Source: Desulfobacteraceae bacterium | GTDB lineage: Bacteria > Desulfobacterota > Desulfobacteria > Desulfobacterales > Desulfosarcinaceae | DNA length: 58,455 bases | NCBI GenBank assembly: GCA_003599575.1 | Contig: QZKV01000009.1 | Location: 1 to 58,455 of the forward strand | Direction of reading: 5' to 3' | Shown here: one piece after another, positions 8,236 to 17,468 of the stretch | Layout of the letters: the number at the start of each line of letters is the position of its first letter | Numbering within the stretch: position 1 is the first letter of the stretch | Position numbers and translations under genes: made by a program | Notes under the pieces: generated by a model | What the model was told of the DNA's origin: nothing | What the model saw: the letters and a program-made list of their open reading frames with translations, nothing else | Database searches by the model: none

Positions 8236-8344
8236 GGCGTGCCCCTGATTTACAGTCGGCGAGAATCATTCGGCCCGATCCTCAACCTCCAAGACTAGGA
8301 CTTTTGCGGCCATTATCAACTTGGGCAATGGAAATACTGGCATT

Positions 8345-8728
8345 TTAATTATTATGAAGTACAGCCCAGGCAAGCAGCAGCCATGCGGCGATCATGGCAA
8401 TGCCGCCCAAAGGCGTGGGGGCGCCCAGCCATCGGATGCCGGTGATGGAGAGCAGATAGAGCGATCCGCAAAACAGGCCCGTTCCGGCCGCCATCAGCCA
8501 TCCGGAAACGCAGGCCAGGCGGTTGGCTTTGGGAAGAGAGCACACGAAAGCGACGGCAAACAAACCGATCGCATGGAACAGGTGGTAGAGTACTGCTGTT
8601 CGATAGATGGCCTGCATACCGGGGGAAAGACGATCGGCCAGCGCATGGGCGCCGAATGCCCCCAGTGCGACGGCCAGGGCGGCGCTCAGTGCGCCCAGGA
8701 TGACAAAATAGCGGGCTTTCGATTCCAT
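8345..8728 (-). CDS. DUF423 (YgdD-type) inner-membrane protein
   Basis: The 127-residue protein has four hydrophobic segments. It carries the DUF423 signature of GALSAALAVALGAFGAHAL at the N-terminus, then YRTAVLYHLFHAIGLF, and PLGGIAMIAAWLLLAW at the C-terminus. The biochemical role of the family is unknown. It lies 109 bases upstream of nothing else on its strand except purF, which starts at 8235. Confidence 0.88.
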   Translation of the reverse strand: MESKARYFVILGALSAALAVALGAFGAHALADRLSPGMQAIYRTAVLYHLFHAIGLFAVAFVCSLPKANRLACVSGWLMAAGTGLFCGSLYLLSITGIRWLGAPTPLGGIAMIAAWLLLAWAVLHNN

Positions 8729-8885
8729 TGGGTAGTTCTGTTTGGCTTCTGCTGATAAGCAGGCGCGACCCAGTTCTCAGCCAAAGAAGGCGTGGAAATC
8801 CGTCGGCAGGTGCATCGGTTCTGTTTACACGTGGCCGGTTGCCCGTCCGCATATGGCAAGCATGTGCGGTTTCTTCCCGAATCTT

Positions 8886-9086
8886 TTATTGTTGCAGCGC
8901 CGGATGGTTTTCAGGTGACCGGTTTTCGAGAATATGCCGGTCCGGCTTGCCCTTGCGCCGGCGGATCACCTGGATCTTGCGGGATCCCTCCGAACCATCG
9001 GGTCCGGATTGAGGCGCCTCGCGGTTGGCCGCGTTGATCAGTTGGCGCAATTGGGCTTCGAGTTGTTTTCGTCTGGAATCTTCCAT
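8886..9086 (-). CDS. Small basic protein (66 aa), unknown
   Basis: The ATG at 9086 follows AAAGGA at good distance. The product begins MEDSRRKQLEAQLRQLINAA, a probable amphipathic helix, and continues with a basic segment IQVIRRRKGKPDRHI. It has no membrane segment and no cysteine. I do not recognise the family. The charge pattern would suit a small nucleic-acid- or ribosome-associated protein, which is speculation. Confidence 0.5.
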   Translation of the reverse strand: MEDSRRKQLEAQLRQLINAANREAPQSGPDGSEGSRKIQVIRRRKGKPDRHILENRSPENHPALQQ

Positions 9087-9401
9087 TATAGTCCTTTGTG
9101 AAACACCGGTTCGATGGGAACCGTTTTCGGGTACTGCGACGTCGGCCTTCAAGAAACGACAGACGTCTGGTCTCATCTTAGCTCAGAGTGATGATGTCGG
9201 GCCAAGGTTGAAAAGCGAATTAAGCAGGGATAAACAGCACCGGATGGCAAGCCCCCAAGGTGGGGAATCCGGTTTGGCGTCTCTGACGAGACACACGCGG
9301 GTAATATACGGCACATCGACCCTGTTTGCAAGGATTTCTGTAAAAAAAAGAAAATGACGCTGCGCAAGAGTGTACCCGCTTACTAAAAGCAGCCGATTGT
9401 T
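9087..9401. other. Intergenic region with two adjacent stem-loops
   Basis: No gene is supported. At 9239-9273 ACCGGAT pairs with ATCCGGT around an inner CCCC/GGGG helix. At 9279-9292 GTCTC-TGAC-GAGAC forms a second hairpin. A run of eight A residues at about 9342 would give a T-tract on the minus strand downstream of the 9402-10058 gene. The pair of stem-loops could belong to a small RNA or a leader for the 66-residue gene. Confidence 0.35.
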
Positions 9402-10058
9402 TCAGGCCTCCAGGCCTTTCAGCCGGATGAACGTGTCGATTTCAGGGACAGGGGTATTCAGGGCCGGATCAACTTGGGCCGAAGGCAAAACGGCTTCCAG
9501 CCCCGCGAGTCCCTGGACGATGGCCTGAAAGGGGTCTTCGCGACGCAGGTGGGGGGTCATTCGGTCAATGACCTGCCGCCGGGCGCCGGCGTCCAGATGG
9601 GCGGCGATACCGCTGTCGGTCAGCAGAACCACTTGACGCTCGAACAGGCTGACCAGCAGGAGGATGCAGGTGCGCGCCGGGCTATGGAAGAGTTCGCGCT
9701 CCAAGAAGTAGCCGGCTGCAAATTGCCCGGCTTTTTTTTCGGCTTGCGAGCGGGCCAGAAACAGGCGGCCGAACGGCGTCCAGAATTGGGTCAACAGCGC
9801 GATCCCGGCACTGGTGCCTATAATGAACCCAAGCGTTTGCTGCACGCTCCAGGTGATCACCCCTTCCGGTTGGAGAACGGTCTGCATCAGATGCAGGAGC
9901 GCATGGGCGCAAACCCCCAAAGCAAAGGACTTCCAGGGGATTTCAGGATAGCTGTCCGACCGGTCCACAACCGCTGTAATCAAGCGTGCCCCAGTGCGTT
10001 GTTCGATCCGCCGCGAAAGAGCATTCAGGCGGGCGGTTTGATCGTCATCGAAAACCAT
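9402..10058 (-). CDS. TPM domain membrane-associated protein
   Basis: The 218-residue protein begins with a short TPM-like stretch (residues 7-50, ending VVDRSDSYPEIPW). Two hydrophobic segments follow (about 52-72 and 80-100), then a C-terminal part with LLLVSLFERQVVLLTDSGI. This layout matches short TPM (YgcG/Psb32-related) proteins of unknown function. There is no signal peptide and no Gly-rich tail as in YgcG. The start at 10058 is chosen from family similarity and an AGGGA about 12 bases upstream. A longer in-frame extension upstream looks non-coding. Confidence 0.7.
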   Translation of the reverse strand: MVFDDDQTARLNALSRRIEQRTGARLITAVVDRSDSYPEIPWKSFALGVCAHALLHLMQTVLQPEGVITWSVQQTLGFIIGTSAGIALLTQFWTPFGRLFLARSQAEKKAGQFAAGYFLERELFHSPARTCILLLVSLFERQVVLLTDSGIAAHLDAGARRQVIDRMTPHLRREDPFQAIVQGLAGLEAVLPSAQVDPALNTPVPEIDTFIRLKGLEA

Positions 10059-10414
10059 AAGCGCAAAATTCCCTGATGCATGCCGGTCGCCACCTCGATT
10101 CAGGACAATGTGCTTATAAGCGAACTGATCATTTTGAGCAACGATCTTCGAGACCGTCCCTGTTTTTTCGGCTGACCGATCCAGAAGACAGGGACAGTTT
10201 GAAGGATTTTGGACGAACCGCATGCAGGTTCGTCGGCCTTTGTATGCAGGCAAGCAAGACCGGATAGGGCCGGAGACGGCGACCGGGATCAAAAGATTGC
10301 GGACTGGATAAATTCTTTTATATCATCGAAGCAGGTATGGTATAGGCAGGTTTCGAATCGGACTGCTGCGGCAGAGCGGTTTACATCTGTCTAAATTCGG
10401 CCATCGATTGAGAC
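10059..10414. other. Divergent intergenic region upstream of lnt
   Basis: No gene is seen. Two inverted repeats stand out: GTCCCTGT (10156-10163) with ACAGGGAC (10188-10195), and the 7-bp stem ACGAACC (10213-10219)/GGTTCGT (10227-10233). The region must hold promoters for the genes on both sides. Confidence 0.3.
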
Positions 10415-11995
10415 ATGCGGATGATTCAATCCATTCAACGCAACCAATGGTTGCTTTCGCTGAGCAGCGGATTTCTGCTGTGCCTGGCCTTTCCCAAAAT
10501 CGATCAGGGCTGGCTGGCATGGGGTGCATTGGTGCCCTTGTTGCTGGCTGTCCGTCAGGCAACCCCCCGAACCGGGTTCGTGCTCGGGTTGGCGGCCGGT
10601 CTGGTCCAGTATCTCGGTCTGATGTACTGGACGGCCTACACCATGCATGTTTACGGGCAGGTTCCGTTGGTCCTGTCCATTCTGGTGCTGCTCCTGTTTG
10701 CCGCCATCCTTGCGATTTATACGGCCTTGTTTCCCATGTTGGTATGTTGGCTTTGCCGAAAACCGTGGCACCTGGTTGTACTGTCACCCGCAGCGTGGGT
10801 GATGCTGGAATGGCTGCGCACATGGCTGTTCACGGGCTTCCCCTGGGAGTTGCTCGGTTACAGCCAATATGACCGGCTGTGGGTGATTCAGATCGCCGAT
10901 TTGTTCGGCGTACCCGCAATTTCCGCTTTAATCGTTTTCTTCAACGCCGTCCTTTGCCTCGCCTTTTTGGGATGGGTGGACAAACGGTGGCAAACCTATC
11001 CCGTCGAGCGCAAGACCGTGTTGCGTGCGGGCATTGCACTGGCGGGCGTGCTGCTGGTTGCCGCGGTATACGGGATCTACCGGCTGCAGGCCGTCGACGC
11101 GATGGCTGCCAAGGCCGATCGGGCCAAGGTGTCCGTCGTGCAGGGCAATATCGATCAATCCGTTAAATGGGATGCCGCCTTTCAAGTGCTGACCACGGTC
11201 AAGTACAGAAGCCTTTCCCTTGAAGCCGCCGGAAACGGGGCTGATTTGATCATCTGGCCGGAAACGGCCGCCCCTTTCTATATGTTTCACGACAAGCTGC
11301 TGACGGACATGGTGTTGCAGGGCGTAAAAACGGCCGGCACCGATTTTATCATCGGCAGTCCGGCCGCACAGGTCGAGAATGGTGAAACTTATTATTTCAA
11401 CCGGGCGTATCTGATAACGCCTGAGGGTGCGGTGGCGGGTCACTACGACAAGGTTCATCTGGTCCCTTTTGGCGAGTACGTGCCGCTGCAGCGCCTGTTC
11501 CCGTTCGTGGACAAACTGGTCGCCCAGGTGGGAGATTTCAAAGCAGGCCGCCGGGGCGACACCCTGGTATGGAAAGGAAGACCCCTGGGCATGCTCATCT
11601 GTTATGAGGCTATTTTCCCCGGGCTGGCCCGCGCAATGGTGCAAAACGGCGCCCAGATGCTGATCAATATCACCAACGACGCCTGGTTCGGCCGAACCAG
11701 CGCGGCGCATCAACATTTTTCCATGGCCGTCTTGCGCAGTGTGGAAAACCGCCGCTTTCAGGTGCGGGCGGCGAATACCGGCATCAGCGGATTCATCGAT
11801 CCCACAGGACGCATCCTGGCCGCCTCAGCGCTCTATGCGGATGCAACCCTGACGGCCCAGGTCGCCCTCCTGAAAGGAAGAACCCTTTACAGCCGGTGGG
11901 GCGATTGGCCTTTGGTGGCGGCATGCAGCCTGGCGTTGGCCGCACCAGTGGTGGTCCGCCGCATCCGCGGCAGGGGTTTATCTGCCCGGACGTAG
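10415..11995 (+). CDS. lnt: Apolipoprotein N-acyltransferase Lnt
   Basis: Lnt adds the third acyl chain to the N-terminal cysteine of lipoproteins in the inner membrane. About six N-terminal membrane segments (residues 12-225) precede a nitrilase-type domain. The catalytic triad is visible: E283 in WPETA, K346 in YDKVHLVPFGEYVPL, and C396 in LICYEAIFP. Lengths and spacings agree with E. coli Lnt (E267, K335, C387). A last hydrophobic segment lies near residues 502-515. The ribosome-binding site is weak. prfB follows after 131 bases. The window encodes several lipoproteins that would be substrates. Confidence 0.96.
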   Translation: MRMIQSIQRNQWLLSLSSGFLLCLAFPKIDQGWLAWGALVPLLLAVRQATPRTGFVLGLAAGLVQYLGLMYWTAYTMHVYGQVPLVLSILVLLLFAAILAIYTALFPMLVCWLCRKPWHLVVLSPAAWVMLEWLRTWLFTGFPWELLGYSQYDRLWVIQIADLFGVPAISALIVFFNAVLCLAFLGWVDKRWQTYPVERKTVLRAGIALAGVLLVAAVYGIYRLQAVDAMAAKADRAKVSVVQGNIDQSVKWDAAFQVLTTVKYRSLSLEAAGNGADLIIWPETAAPFYMFHDKLLTDMVLQGVKTAGTDFIIGSPAAQVENGETYYFNRAYLITPEGAVAGHYDKVHLVPFGEYVPLQRLFPFVDKLVAQVGDFKAGRRGDTLVWKGRPLGMLICYEAIFPGLARAMVQNGAQMLINITNDAWFGRTSAAHQHFSMAVLRSVENRRFQVRAANTGISGFIDPTGRILAASALYADATLTAQVALLKGRTLYSRWGDWPLVAACSLALAAPVVVRRIRGRGLSART

Positions 11996-12126
11996 ACGGC
12001 TTGAGACTCCCCATTTCCCGCTGGATGCTTGACATGGAAAGTGAGGGATATAAAATAGCGCCGAATCGGTATCGGTATTTGCCTGTCCGTCAGGGTGCCG
12101 ATCATCCATCAAAGGAGATACATTGC

Positions 12127-13225
12127 ATGACCTCGGAAACCAAACAAACCTTGAAGAATCTTAAGGCCAAACTCACTCATCTCGGAGACTGCCTTTGACA
12201 ATGAAGGCAAACAAACCCGTCTGAAGGAATTGGAAAGCATCATCGCCAGGGAGGGCTTCTGGGACAATCCCGAAGCGGCCACGCCCCTGCTCAAGGAGCG
12301 CACCTATCTGTCCGAGCGCCTGGAAACCTACCGCACGCTGCTCAGTGAAGTGGAAGACAATGAATTGCTCGCCGCCATGGCCGTGGATGAAGGCGACGAA
12401 CACACCATGGCCGAGGTGGAGGCCCAGGCCGAATCCCTGGCGCAACGCATTCATGCCTATTGTCTGGACATGATGCTCGACGGTGACCAGGATGCCAACA
12501 ACGCCATTGTTTCCATCAATGCAGGCGCCGGCGGCACCGATGCCCAGGACTGGGCCGAGATGATGTTCCGCATGTATCTGCGCTGGGCCGAACATCGCGG
12601 CTTCAGTACGGAGATAATCGATCTTCAGCCCGGCGACGAGGCCGGCATCAAGAGCACCACCTTCACGGTCAAAGGCGATCACGCCTACGGCTATCTGCGA
12701 TCTGAAACCGGCGTCCACCGGCTGGTGCGCATATCCCCGTTCAATGCCGGCGGCAAGCGCCAGACCTCTTTCGCCTCGGTATTCGTTTACCCGGAAGTGG
12801 ATAGCGAAATCGTGGTGCAGATCGAAGAAAAAGATTTGCGCATCGATACCTTCCGCGCCAGCGGCGCCGGCGGCCAACATGTCAACAAGACCTCCAGCGC
12901 CGTGCGCATCACCCATTTGCCCACCGGCATTGCGGTCCAGTGCCAGCAGGAGAAATCCCAGCACCGCAACAAGGATATGGCCATGAAGGTGCTGCGGGCC
13001 CGGCTGTATCAGCGCGAAAAACAAAAACAGGATGCCGAATTGCAGCAACTGCACGACAGCAAGGAGGAGATCGCCTGGGGCAGCCAGATCCGGTCATACG
13101 TTCTGCATCCGTATCAACTGGTCAAGGATCATCGCACCAACATGGAAATCGGTAACGTGAACAGTGTTCTGGACGGTCAACTGGATGCTCTCATTGAAGG
13201 TGTGCTGCTGGCAGGGATCGCCTGA
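12127..13225 (+). CDS. prfB: Peptide chain release factor RF2 (programmed +1 frameshift)
   Basis: RF2 recognises UGA and UAA and releases the finished peptide. Frame one runs from ATG 12127 for 23 codons to CTT TGA (12193-12198). A +1 shift at CTT-T-GAC continues in the second frame to 13225, giving 365 residues, the usual RF2 length. The GGQ release motif is in SGAGGQHVNKTSSAV, with the domain signature GVHRLVRISPF upstream. The in-frame UGA makes synthesis autoregulated: low RF2 favours shifting. A GGAG at 12184-12187 can act as the internal Shine-Dalgarno stimulator. AAAGGAG lies eight bases before the ATG. Confidence 0.97.
12184..12199 (+). promoter_or_regulatory. prfB programmed frameshift site
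   Basis: The slippery CTTTGAC (12193-12199) holds the zero-frame stop TGA at 12196-12198. GGAG (12184-12187) lies five bases upstream as the internal Shine-Dalgarno element. This is the conserved RF2 autoregulatory device. Confidence 0.93.
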
Positions 13226-13345
13226 TCTCATCTGGGGCTGGTGCCAGCGAGACCGGTGCATCAGCAAACCCAAAACACTGCGATCGAGCGTGGGCCCCGG
13301 AGGGGAGCTCTATACAGATGTTGAGGCAAAGGCATTCCACCAGCG

Positions 13346-13891
13346 ATGACAACGGACGCCGAAGAGATCATATACCAATATTACAGGCCGGGCGCGCTGT
13401 TGACCGAATTGCTGCTGGACCACAGCCGGCGGGTGCGCGACAAGGCGCTGGCGGTGGCTGCCCGCATCGTGGACGCCCAACCCGATCTGCAATTCATCGC
13501 TCAGGCCGCCATGCTGCACGATATCGGCATCTGCCGGACCGCGGCACCCTCGATCCATTGTTACGGCCGCCAAGCCTATGTCCACCATGGCATGATCGGC
13601 CGCGGAATGGTGGAGGCATTCGGACTGAACCGCCACGCCCTTGTGTGTGAACGGCATGTCGGCACGGGAATAACCCTTGCCGACATCCGCCGCCGGAAGC
13701 TGCCGCTGCCCCTGCGCGATATGACCCCGCAGGCATTGGAAGAAGTCATCATCTGCTATGCTGATAAATTTTTTTCGAAGACCGAAAACGGCCGCGAACT
13801 GCCTGTGGATAGGATCATTGCGGGACTGTCGCGCTACGGAAAAGAGAAGGCGCAGACATTTCTGTCTTGGCACGCGCGATTTAATCCTTAA
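13346..13891 (+). CDS. HD-domain phosphohydrolase, uncharacterised
   Basis: The 181-residue protein has an HD metal-binding domain. LLDHSRRVRDKAL carries the first histidine and AAMLHDIGICRT the His-Asp pair. Further histidines occur in YVHHGMIG and CERHVGTGIT. The layout fits the short HD-hydrolase family TIGR00295. The substrate is unknown; nucleotides or phosphate esters are usual for the fold. The start is not backed by a clear ribosome-binding site. thiD follows about 100 bases downstream. Confidence 0.85.
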   Translation: MTTDAEEIIYQYYRPGALLTELLLDHSRRVRDKALAVAARIVDAQPDLQFIAQAAMLHDIGICRTAAPSIHCYGRQAYVHHGMIGRGMVEAFGLNRHALVCERHVGTGITLADIRRRKLPLPLRDMTPQALEEVIICYADKFFSKTENGRELPVDRIIAGLSRYGKEKAQTFLSWHARFNP

Positions 13892-13992
13892 TAGATGATT
13901 TGTCAGGCTACGGGTTTGTTGAACTTGGCCCTGGCTCAAAGAACCGACAAAACTTAAAAAAAACTCCGCTACACCCATGTGCGCGCAGACTG

Positions 13993-14820
13993 ATGAAAGA
14001 TAATGAACCAAACGTCATCCCGGTTGCCTTGACCATCGCCGGATCGGATAGCTCCGGCGGCGCCGGCATACAGGCGGATCTGAAAACGTTTCAGGCCCTG
14101 GGGGTCTTCGGCATGAGCGCCATTACGGCAGTGACCGTGCAGAACACCCAAAAGGTGTTTGCGGTCCAGGAGATGCCGCCCAATATCGTGCACGACCAGA
14201 TCGTTTGCCTGTTCGAAGACACCCCCATACAGGCCGTCAAAATCGGCATGGTAGCCAGTGTGGCCCTGATCGAGGCCGTTGCCGCAGCGCTGGCCGAAGT
14301 TCAATGTCCCGTGGTGGTGCTCGATCCGGTCATGATTTCCAAAAGCGGCTATGCCCTGCTGGAACCGGATGCCCGCCGGGCCTTGGTTGCCCGGTTGTTT
14401 CCGCTGGCCAAAGTGGTGACGCCCAATATCCCCGAAGCCGAAGTGCTGATCGGCGGCACCATCCGCGACGAAGCTCAGATGCGCTCGGCCGCCCGGCGGA
14501 TCGCCGAATTGGGTGTTGCCAATGTGGTGGTCAAAGGCGGTCACCTTGATACTCCCCAGGCCGTGGACATCGTTTTTGACGGCACCCGCTTCCGGATTCT
14601 GACCGGCAAGCGCATCGCCACCCGCAACACCCACGGAACGGGCTGCACTTTTTCATCCGCCATTGCCGCATACCTGGCCAGAGGGTTTGATTTTTTCGAG
14701 GCCGTGCAGCGCGCCAAAGAGTATGTATCGGGCGCGATCGCCCATGGATTGCCTATCGGCAAGGGCCATGGGCCGACCCATCATTTTTTCGATCTTTATG
14801 CACGGGCCGGGATTTTCTAA
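13993..14820 (+). CDS. thiD: Hydroxymethylpyrimidine/phosphomethylpyrimidine kinase ThiD
   Basis: ThiD phosphorylates hydroxymethylpyrimidine twice for thiamine synthesis. The ribokinase-like protein begins ALTIAGSDSSGGAGIQADLK and has the family motif DPVMISKSGYALL. The anion-hole/catalytic motif RNTHGTGCTFSSAIAA is near the C-terminus. The 275-residue length is standard. There is no ThiE domain fused. The ATG at 13993 lacks a good ribosome-binding site; an upstream in-frame start at 13900 would add a non-conserved extension. Confidence 0.95.
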   Translation: MKDNEPNVIPVALTIAGSDSSGGAGIQADLKTFQALGVFGMSAITAVTVQNTQKVFAVQEMPPNIVHDQIVCLFEDTPIQAVKIGMVASVALIEAVAAALAEVQCPVVVLDPVMISKSGYALLEPDARRALVARLFPLAKVVTPNIPEAEVLIGGTIRDEAQMRSAARRIAELGVANVVVKGGHLDTPQAVDIVFDGTRFRILTGKRIATRNTHGTGCTFSSAIAAYLARGFDFFEAVQRAKEYVSGAIAHGLPIGKGHGPTHHFFDLYARAGIF

Positions 14821-14853
14821 TAACCACATCAAACGTGGACGAATAACGCAACT

Positions 14854-15294
14854 TCAGCCTCTTTCCTTGGAACCGTCTTCCTTCCAGAACATTTCTCCTT
14901 TTGCCCCACCCCGCATCCCGTCCACGAAGTGCAATCGGGCTTTGATCTGGCCGCTTTCGTAATAGCGTGTCACCACCCCGTTCAGGACGCCCTTCTGATA
15001 AGGCTCGATGCTTTCAACCTTGCCATTGAGATAATAGAAATAGCTTCGCCCTTCCAAAAGTCCGTTTTTATACTCTTTTTTAAACCGACAGGTCTGATTG
15101 CGATAACCTTCGCTGCGGCTGGTGCCCGCCACAATCCCGCTGAAGGGTAAATCCGATCCTTTGCGATATACCAGTCCATTGCGGGCGACGGTTTCAGAGT
15201 CATCCACCTTTGTCGTGCAGGCGCTTACCGCTGCGACAAGAACAAGCACCAGCCACAGGTGCAGATCCGGCTTTCTACAGGTACGATGAACCAT
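14854..15294 (-). CDS. Lipoprotein with YwqK/MORN-like repeats
   Basis: The 146-residue precursor has a signal sequence with hydrophobic core WLVLVLVAAV and lipobox VSAC, the cysteine being residue 26. The mature part contains repeated Y-x-NG-x-x-x-G-style units (EYKNGLLEGRSYFYY, NGKVESIEPYQKGVLNG, YYESGQIKARLHFVDG), as in YwqK-type MORN-variant proteins. Thr at +2 favours outer-membrane sorting. The start at 15294 has an AGGGGGGAGA ribosome-binding site. The role is unknown; similar proteins act as surface or toxin-immunity accessories. Confidence 0.8.
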   Translation of the reverse strand: MVHRTCRKPDLHLWLVLVLVAAVSACTTKVDDSETVARNGLVYRKGSDLPFSGIVAGTSRSEGYRNQTCRFKKEYKNGLLEGRSYFYYLNGKVESIEPYQKGVLNGVVTRYYESGQIKARLHFVDGMRGGAKGEMFWKEDGSKERG

Positions 15295-15662
15295 TCTCCC
15301 CCCTATGCCCGTCCCGCCGGAGCGCCATCCAGCGATTGCCGAACGATGCACCAAGGTGCGGTGATGCCCATACGCCGCCATTCCCGCGCTCATGATCGCA
15401 AGACGTCCTTTTTACAGCTTTGCAAGAACCCTTTTGGCCTGGATTGACACGACGCTCCTCAGAAGCATGGTATCGGCTGCCCGGGGATGGATCTTTAGAG
15501 GCAGATCCATTGTTCTGATCGGCACAAAAGGCCTTGGCCCTGGAACAGAATTTGCGTCGAGCTGCGCATCAACGAGGAGCAACTCCGCGCCGATTTTGCT
15601 GCGCTGAGGCATATGGCATTGGTGCGCCTGCAAAGTGGATGGCGAGATTGGCTATGCGCTGT
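15295..15662. other. Intergenic region with a possible gene remnant
   Basis: No intact gene is supported. On the plus strand a stop-to-stop frame (about 15499-15678) encodes a plausible helical stretch (ELRINEEQLRADFAALR) without a start codon upstream. It may be the eroded end of a lost gene or chance. The stop of this frame overlaps the end of glpD on the other strand. Confidence 0.3.
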
Positions 15663-17225
15663 TCAAAGAGGCAGATAGGCCGCGCTGATCTGATGAAAGA
15701 TCTCGATTTGTTCTTTTTCCCAGGCCGTATCACGGCCTAATTCCTTGGCCATCAGCGCCGCCACCCTTGGGGCGGCCTGACGTGCGGCGCGGGCGTTGAG
15801 CAGCAGAGATCGCGTCCTGCGGGCCAGAACATCATCCACTGTTCGGGCGGCTTCAAAGCGCACGGCCCAGACCACCTCCCCGGCACAGGCCGGCAGTTCC
15901 GGATGAAGCGGTTCTCTGAGTGCGGGGTCGGCCCGCATGAGATCCAGCAGGTCGGATGCATCGGCGCCGTACAATGCCAATGAGCCGAATTTTTCTGAGG
16001 TTTTGTGAAAGCCGTGGACGTTGAGTTGCCTGGTTACACAGGGCCGGATCTCAAGATCGGTCAAAGCCAGCGCATGATCGATGCAGTCTTCGGCCATTTG
16101 ACGATAGGTTGTCCACTTGCCGCCGGCGATGGTGATCATTCCGGAGTTGGAAATGTGGATGGTATGGTCGCGCGACAAGGCCGCCGTGCTGGTTGCATCG
16201 CCCGCTTTGACCAGCGGTCGGATGCCGGTAAAGATGCTGAGAATATCTTTGGTTGTGGGCACTTTCTCGAGGTAGGCGCCGGCGGTTTCCAGGATAAAAT
16301 CGATCTCTTCTTCCATCGGATGAGGCTCGAGCGAACTGACGGCGATGGGGGTGTCGGTCGTGCCGACGAGTGTGCGGCCGAGATAGGGGATGGCGAACAT
16401 GACCCGGCCGTCTTTGGTATGCGGCACCATGATGGCGGAACTGCCTGGCAGGAAAGAACGGTCGAACACCAGATGGATGCCCTGGCTGGGCGCGATCATG
16501 GCAGGCGCATCCGGATCATCCATCCGGCGCAGGTTGTCGCTGAACGGGCCGGTGGCATTGATGACCACTTTGGCCGCAACTTCGTATTCGGCTCCGCTCT
16601 CCACATCTTCGAAAACCACGCCATTTAAAAAAGCCTGGCCGTTTTTCATCAGGCGGGTAACACGGGCGTAGTTGAGCAGGGCCGCGCCTTGGTGGACGGC
16701 TGTGCGGACAAGGTTGATCAGCAGCCGGGCGTCGTCGAACTGGCCGTCATGATAAATGATACCGCCGCGCAATCCCTCGCGCCGAATATTGGGGATGCGT
16801 CTCAGGGTCTCTTCCTTGGAGAGAATTTTTGAGGGTCCAAACCCGTAACGACCCGCCAGCAGATCGTAGACTTTTAATCCGATGCCGTAAAAGGGTGCCT
16901 CCCACCAGTCATAGTTGGGGACAACGAAGGCCATGTCATGCACCAGATGGGGGGCATTTCGTCTTAAAACGGCGCGCTCCTTGAGGGCTTCCATCACCAG
17001 GGCGATGTTGCCCTGCTGCAAATAGCGCACCCCCCCGTGGATGAGCTTGGTGCTGCGTGAAGAAGTGCCCTTGCCGAAATCGCTTTGCTCCAGCAGTAAG
17101 ATGTCATAGCCGCGCGATGCGGCATCTACCGCAATCCCCACCCCGGTCGCACCGCCGCCGATCACGAGCATATCCCAAGGTCCGGCATGCGCTTCGATCC
17201 GGCTTCGCATTTCATCACGGTTCAT
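15663..17225 (-). CDS. glpD: Aerobic-type glycerol-3-phosphate dehydrogenase GlpD
   Basis: GlpD is a membrane-associated FAD enzyme that oxidises glycerol-3-phosphate to dihydroxyacetone phosphate and feeds electrons to quinone. The FAD-binding motif is VIGGGATGVGIAVDAASRG (about 21-39). The family signatures TSSRSTKLIHGGVRYL and IAGGKWTTYRQMAEDC are present. The 520-residue length is normal, with the C-terminal DAO_C domain intact. The start is supported by GGGAGG (minus strand). No glycerol kinase or transporter is encoded beside it. Confidence 0.95.
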   Translation of the reverse strand: MNRDEMRSRIEAHAGPWDMLVIGGGATGVGIAVDAASRGYDILLLEQSDFGKGTSSRSTKLIHGGVRYLQQGNIALVMEALKERAVLRRNAPHLVHDMAFVVPNYDWWEAPFYGIGLKVYDLLAGRYGFGPSKILSKEETLRRIPNIRREGLRGGIIYHDGQFDDARLLINLVRTAVHQGAALLNYARVTRLMKNGQAFLNGVVFEDVESGAEYEVAAKVVINATGPFSDNLRRMDDPDAPAMIAPSQGIHLVFDRSFLPGSSAIMVPHTKDGRVMFAIPYLGRTLVGTTDTPIAVSSLEPHPMEEEIDFILETAGAYLEKVPTTKDILSIFTGIRPLVKAGDATSTAALSRDHTIHISNSGMITIAGGKWTTYRQMAEDCIDHALALTDLEIRPCVTRQLNVHGFHKTSEKFGSLALYGADASDLLDLMRADPALREPLHPELPACAGEVVWAVRFEAARTVDDVLARRTRSLLLNARAARQAAPRVAALMAKELGRDTAWEKEQIEIFHQISAAYLPL

Positions 17226-17468
17226 TCGACCTCCCTTCTACGATCCGATATCGATCTTTTAAGCAGGCGCATTGGGCTTGTCAAATTATCGGATGGTATA
17301 TGTGGCGCTCTGTCCAGCGCTGGCAACAGGATTGGGGAATTCAGGTTCCGGATATCGACGCAAGCGCCATCTAGAAAAGAAAGGTTCTCGAAAGAGGATT
17401 CTCTGCGTGCCCGGCTCACCCGCGGGAGAAACGGATTTGGGAGTATATCCTGCAGCACCTGCTTTTCT

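Noticed and set aside
9180..9300. Resemblance to bacterial SRP RNA on the minus strand
   Set aside because: CTGTTTATC recalls the SRP Alu/S-domain start, but the required GGAAGG...AGCAGCC core is missing.
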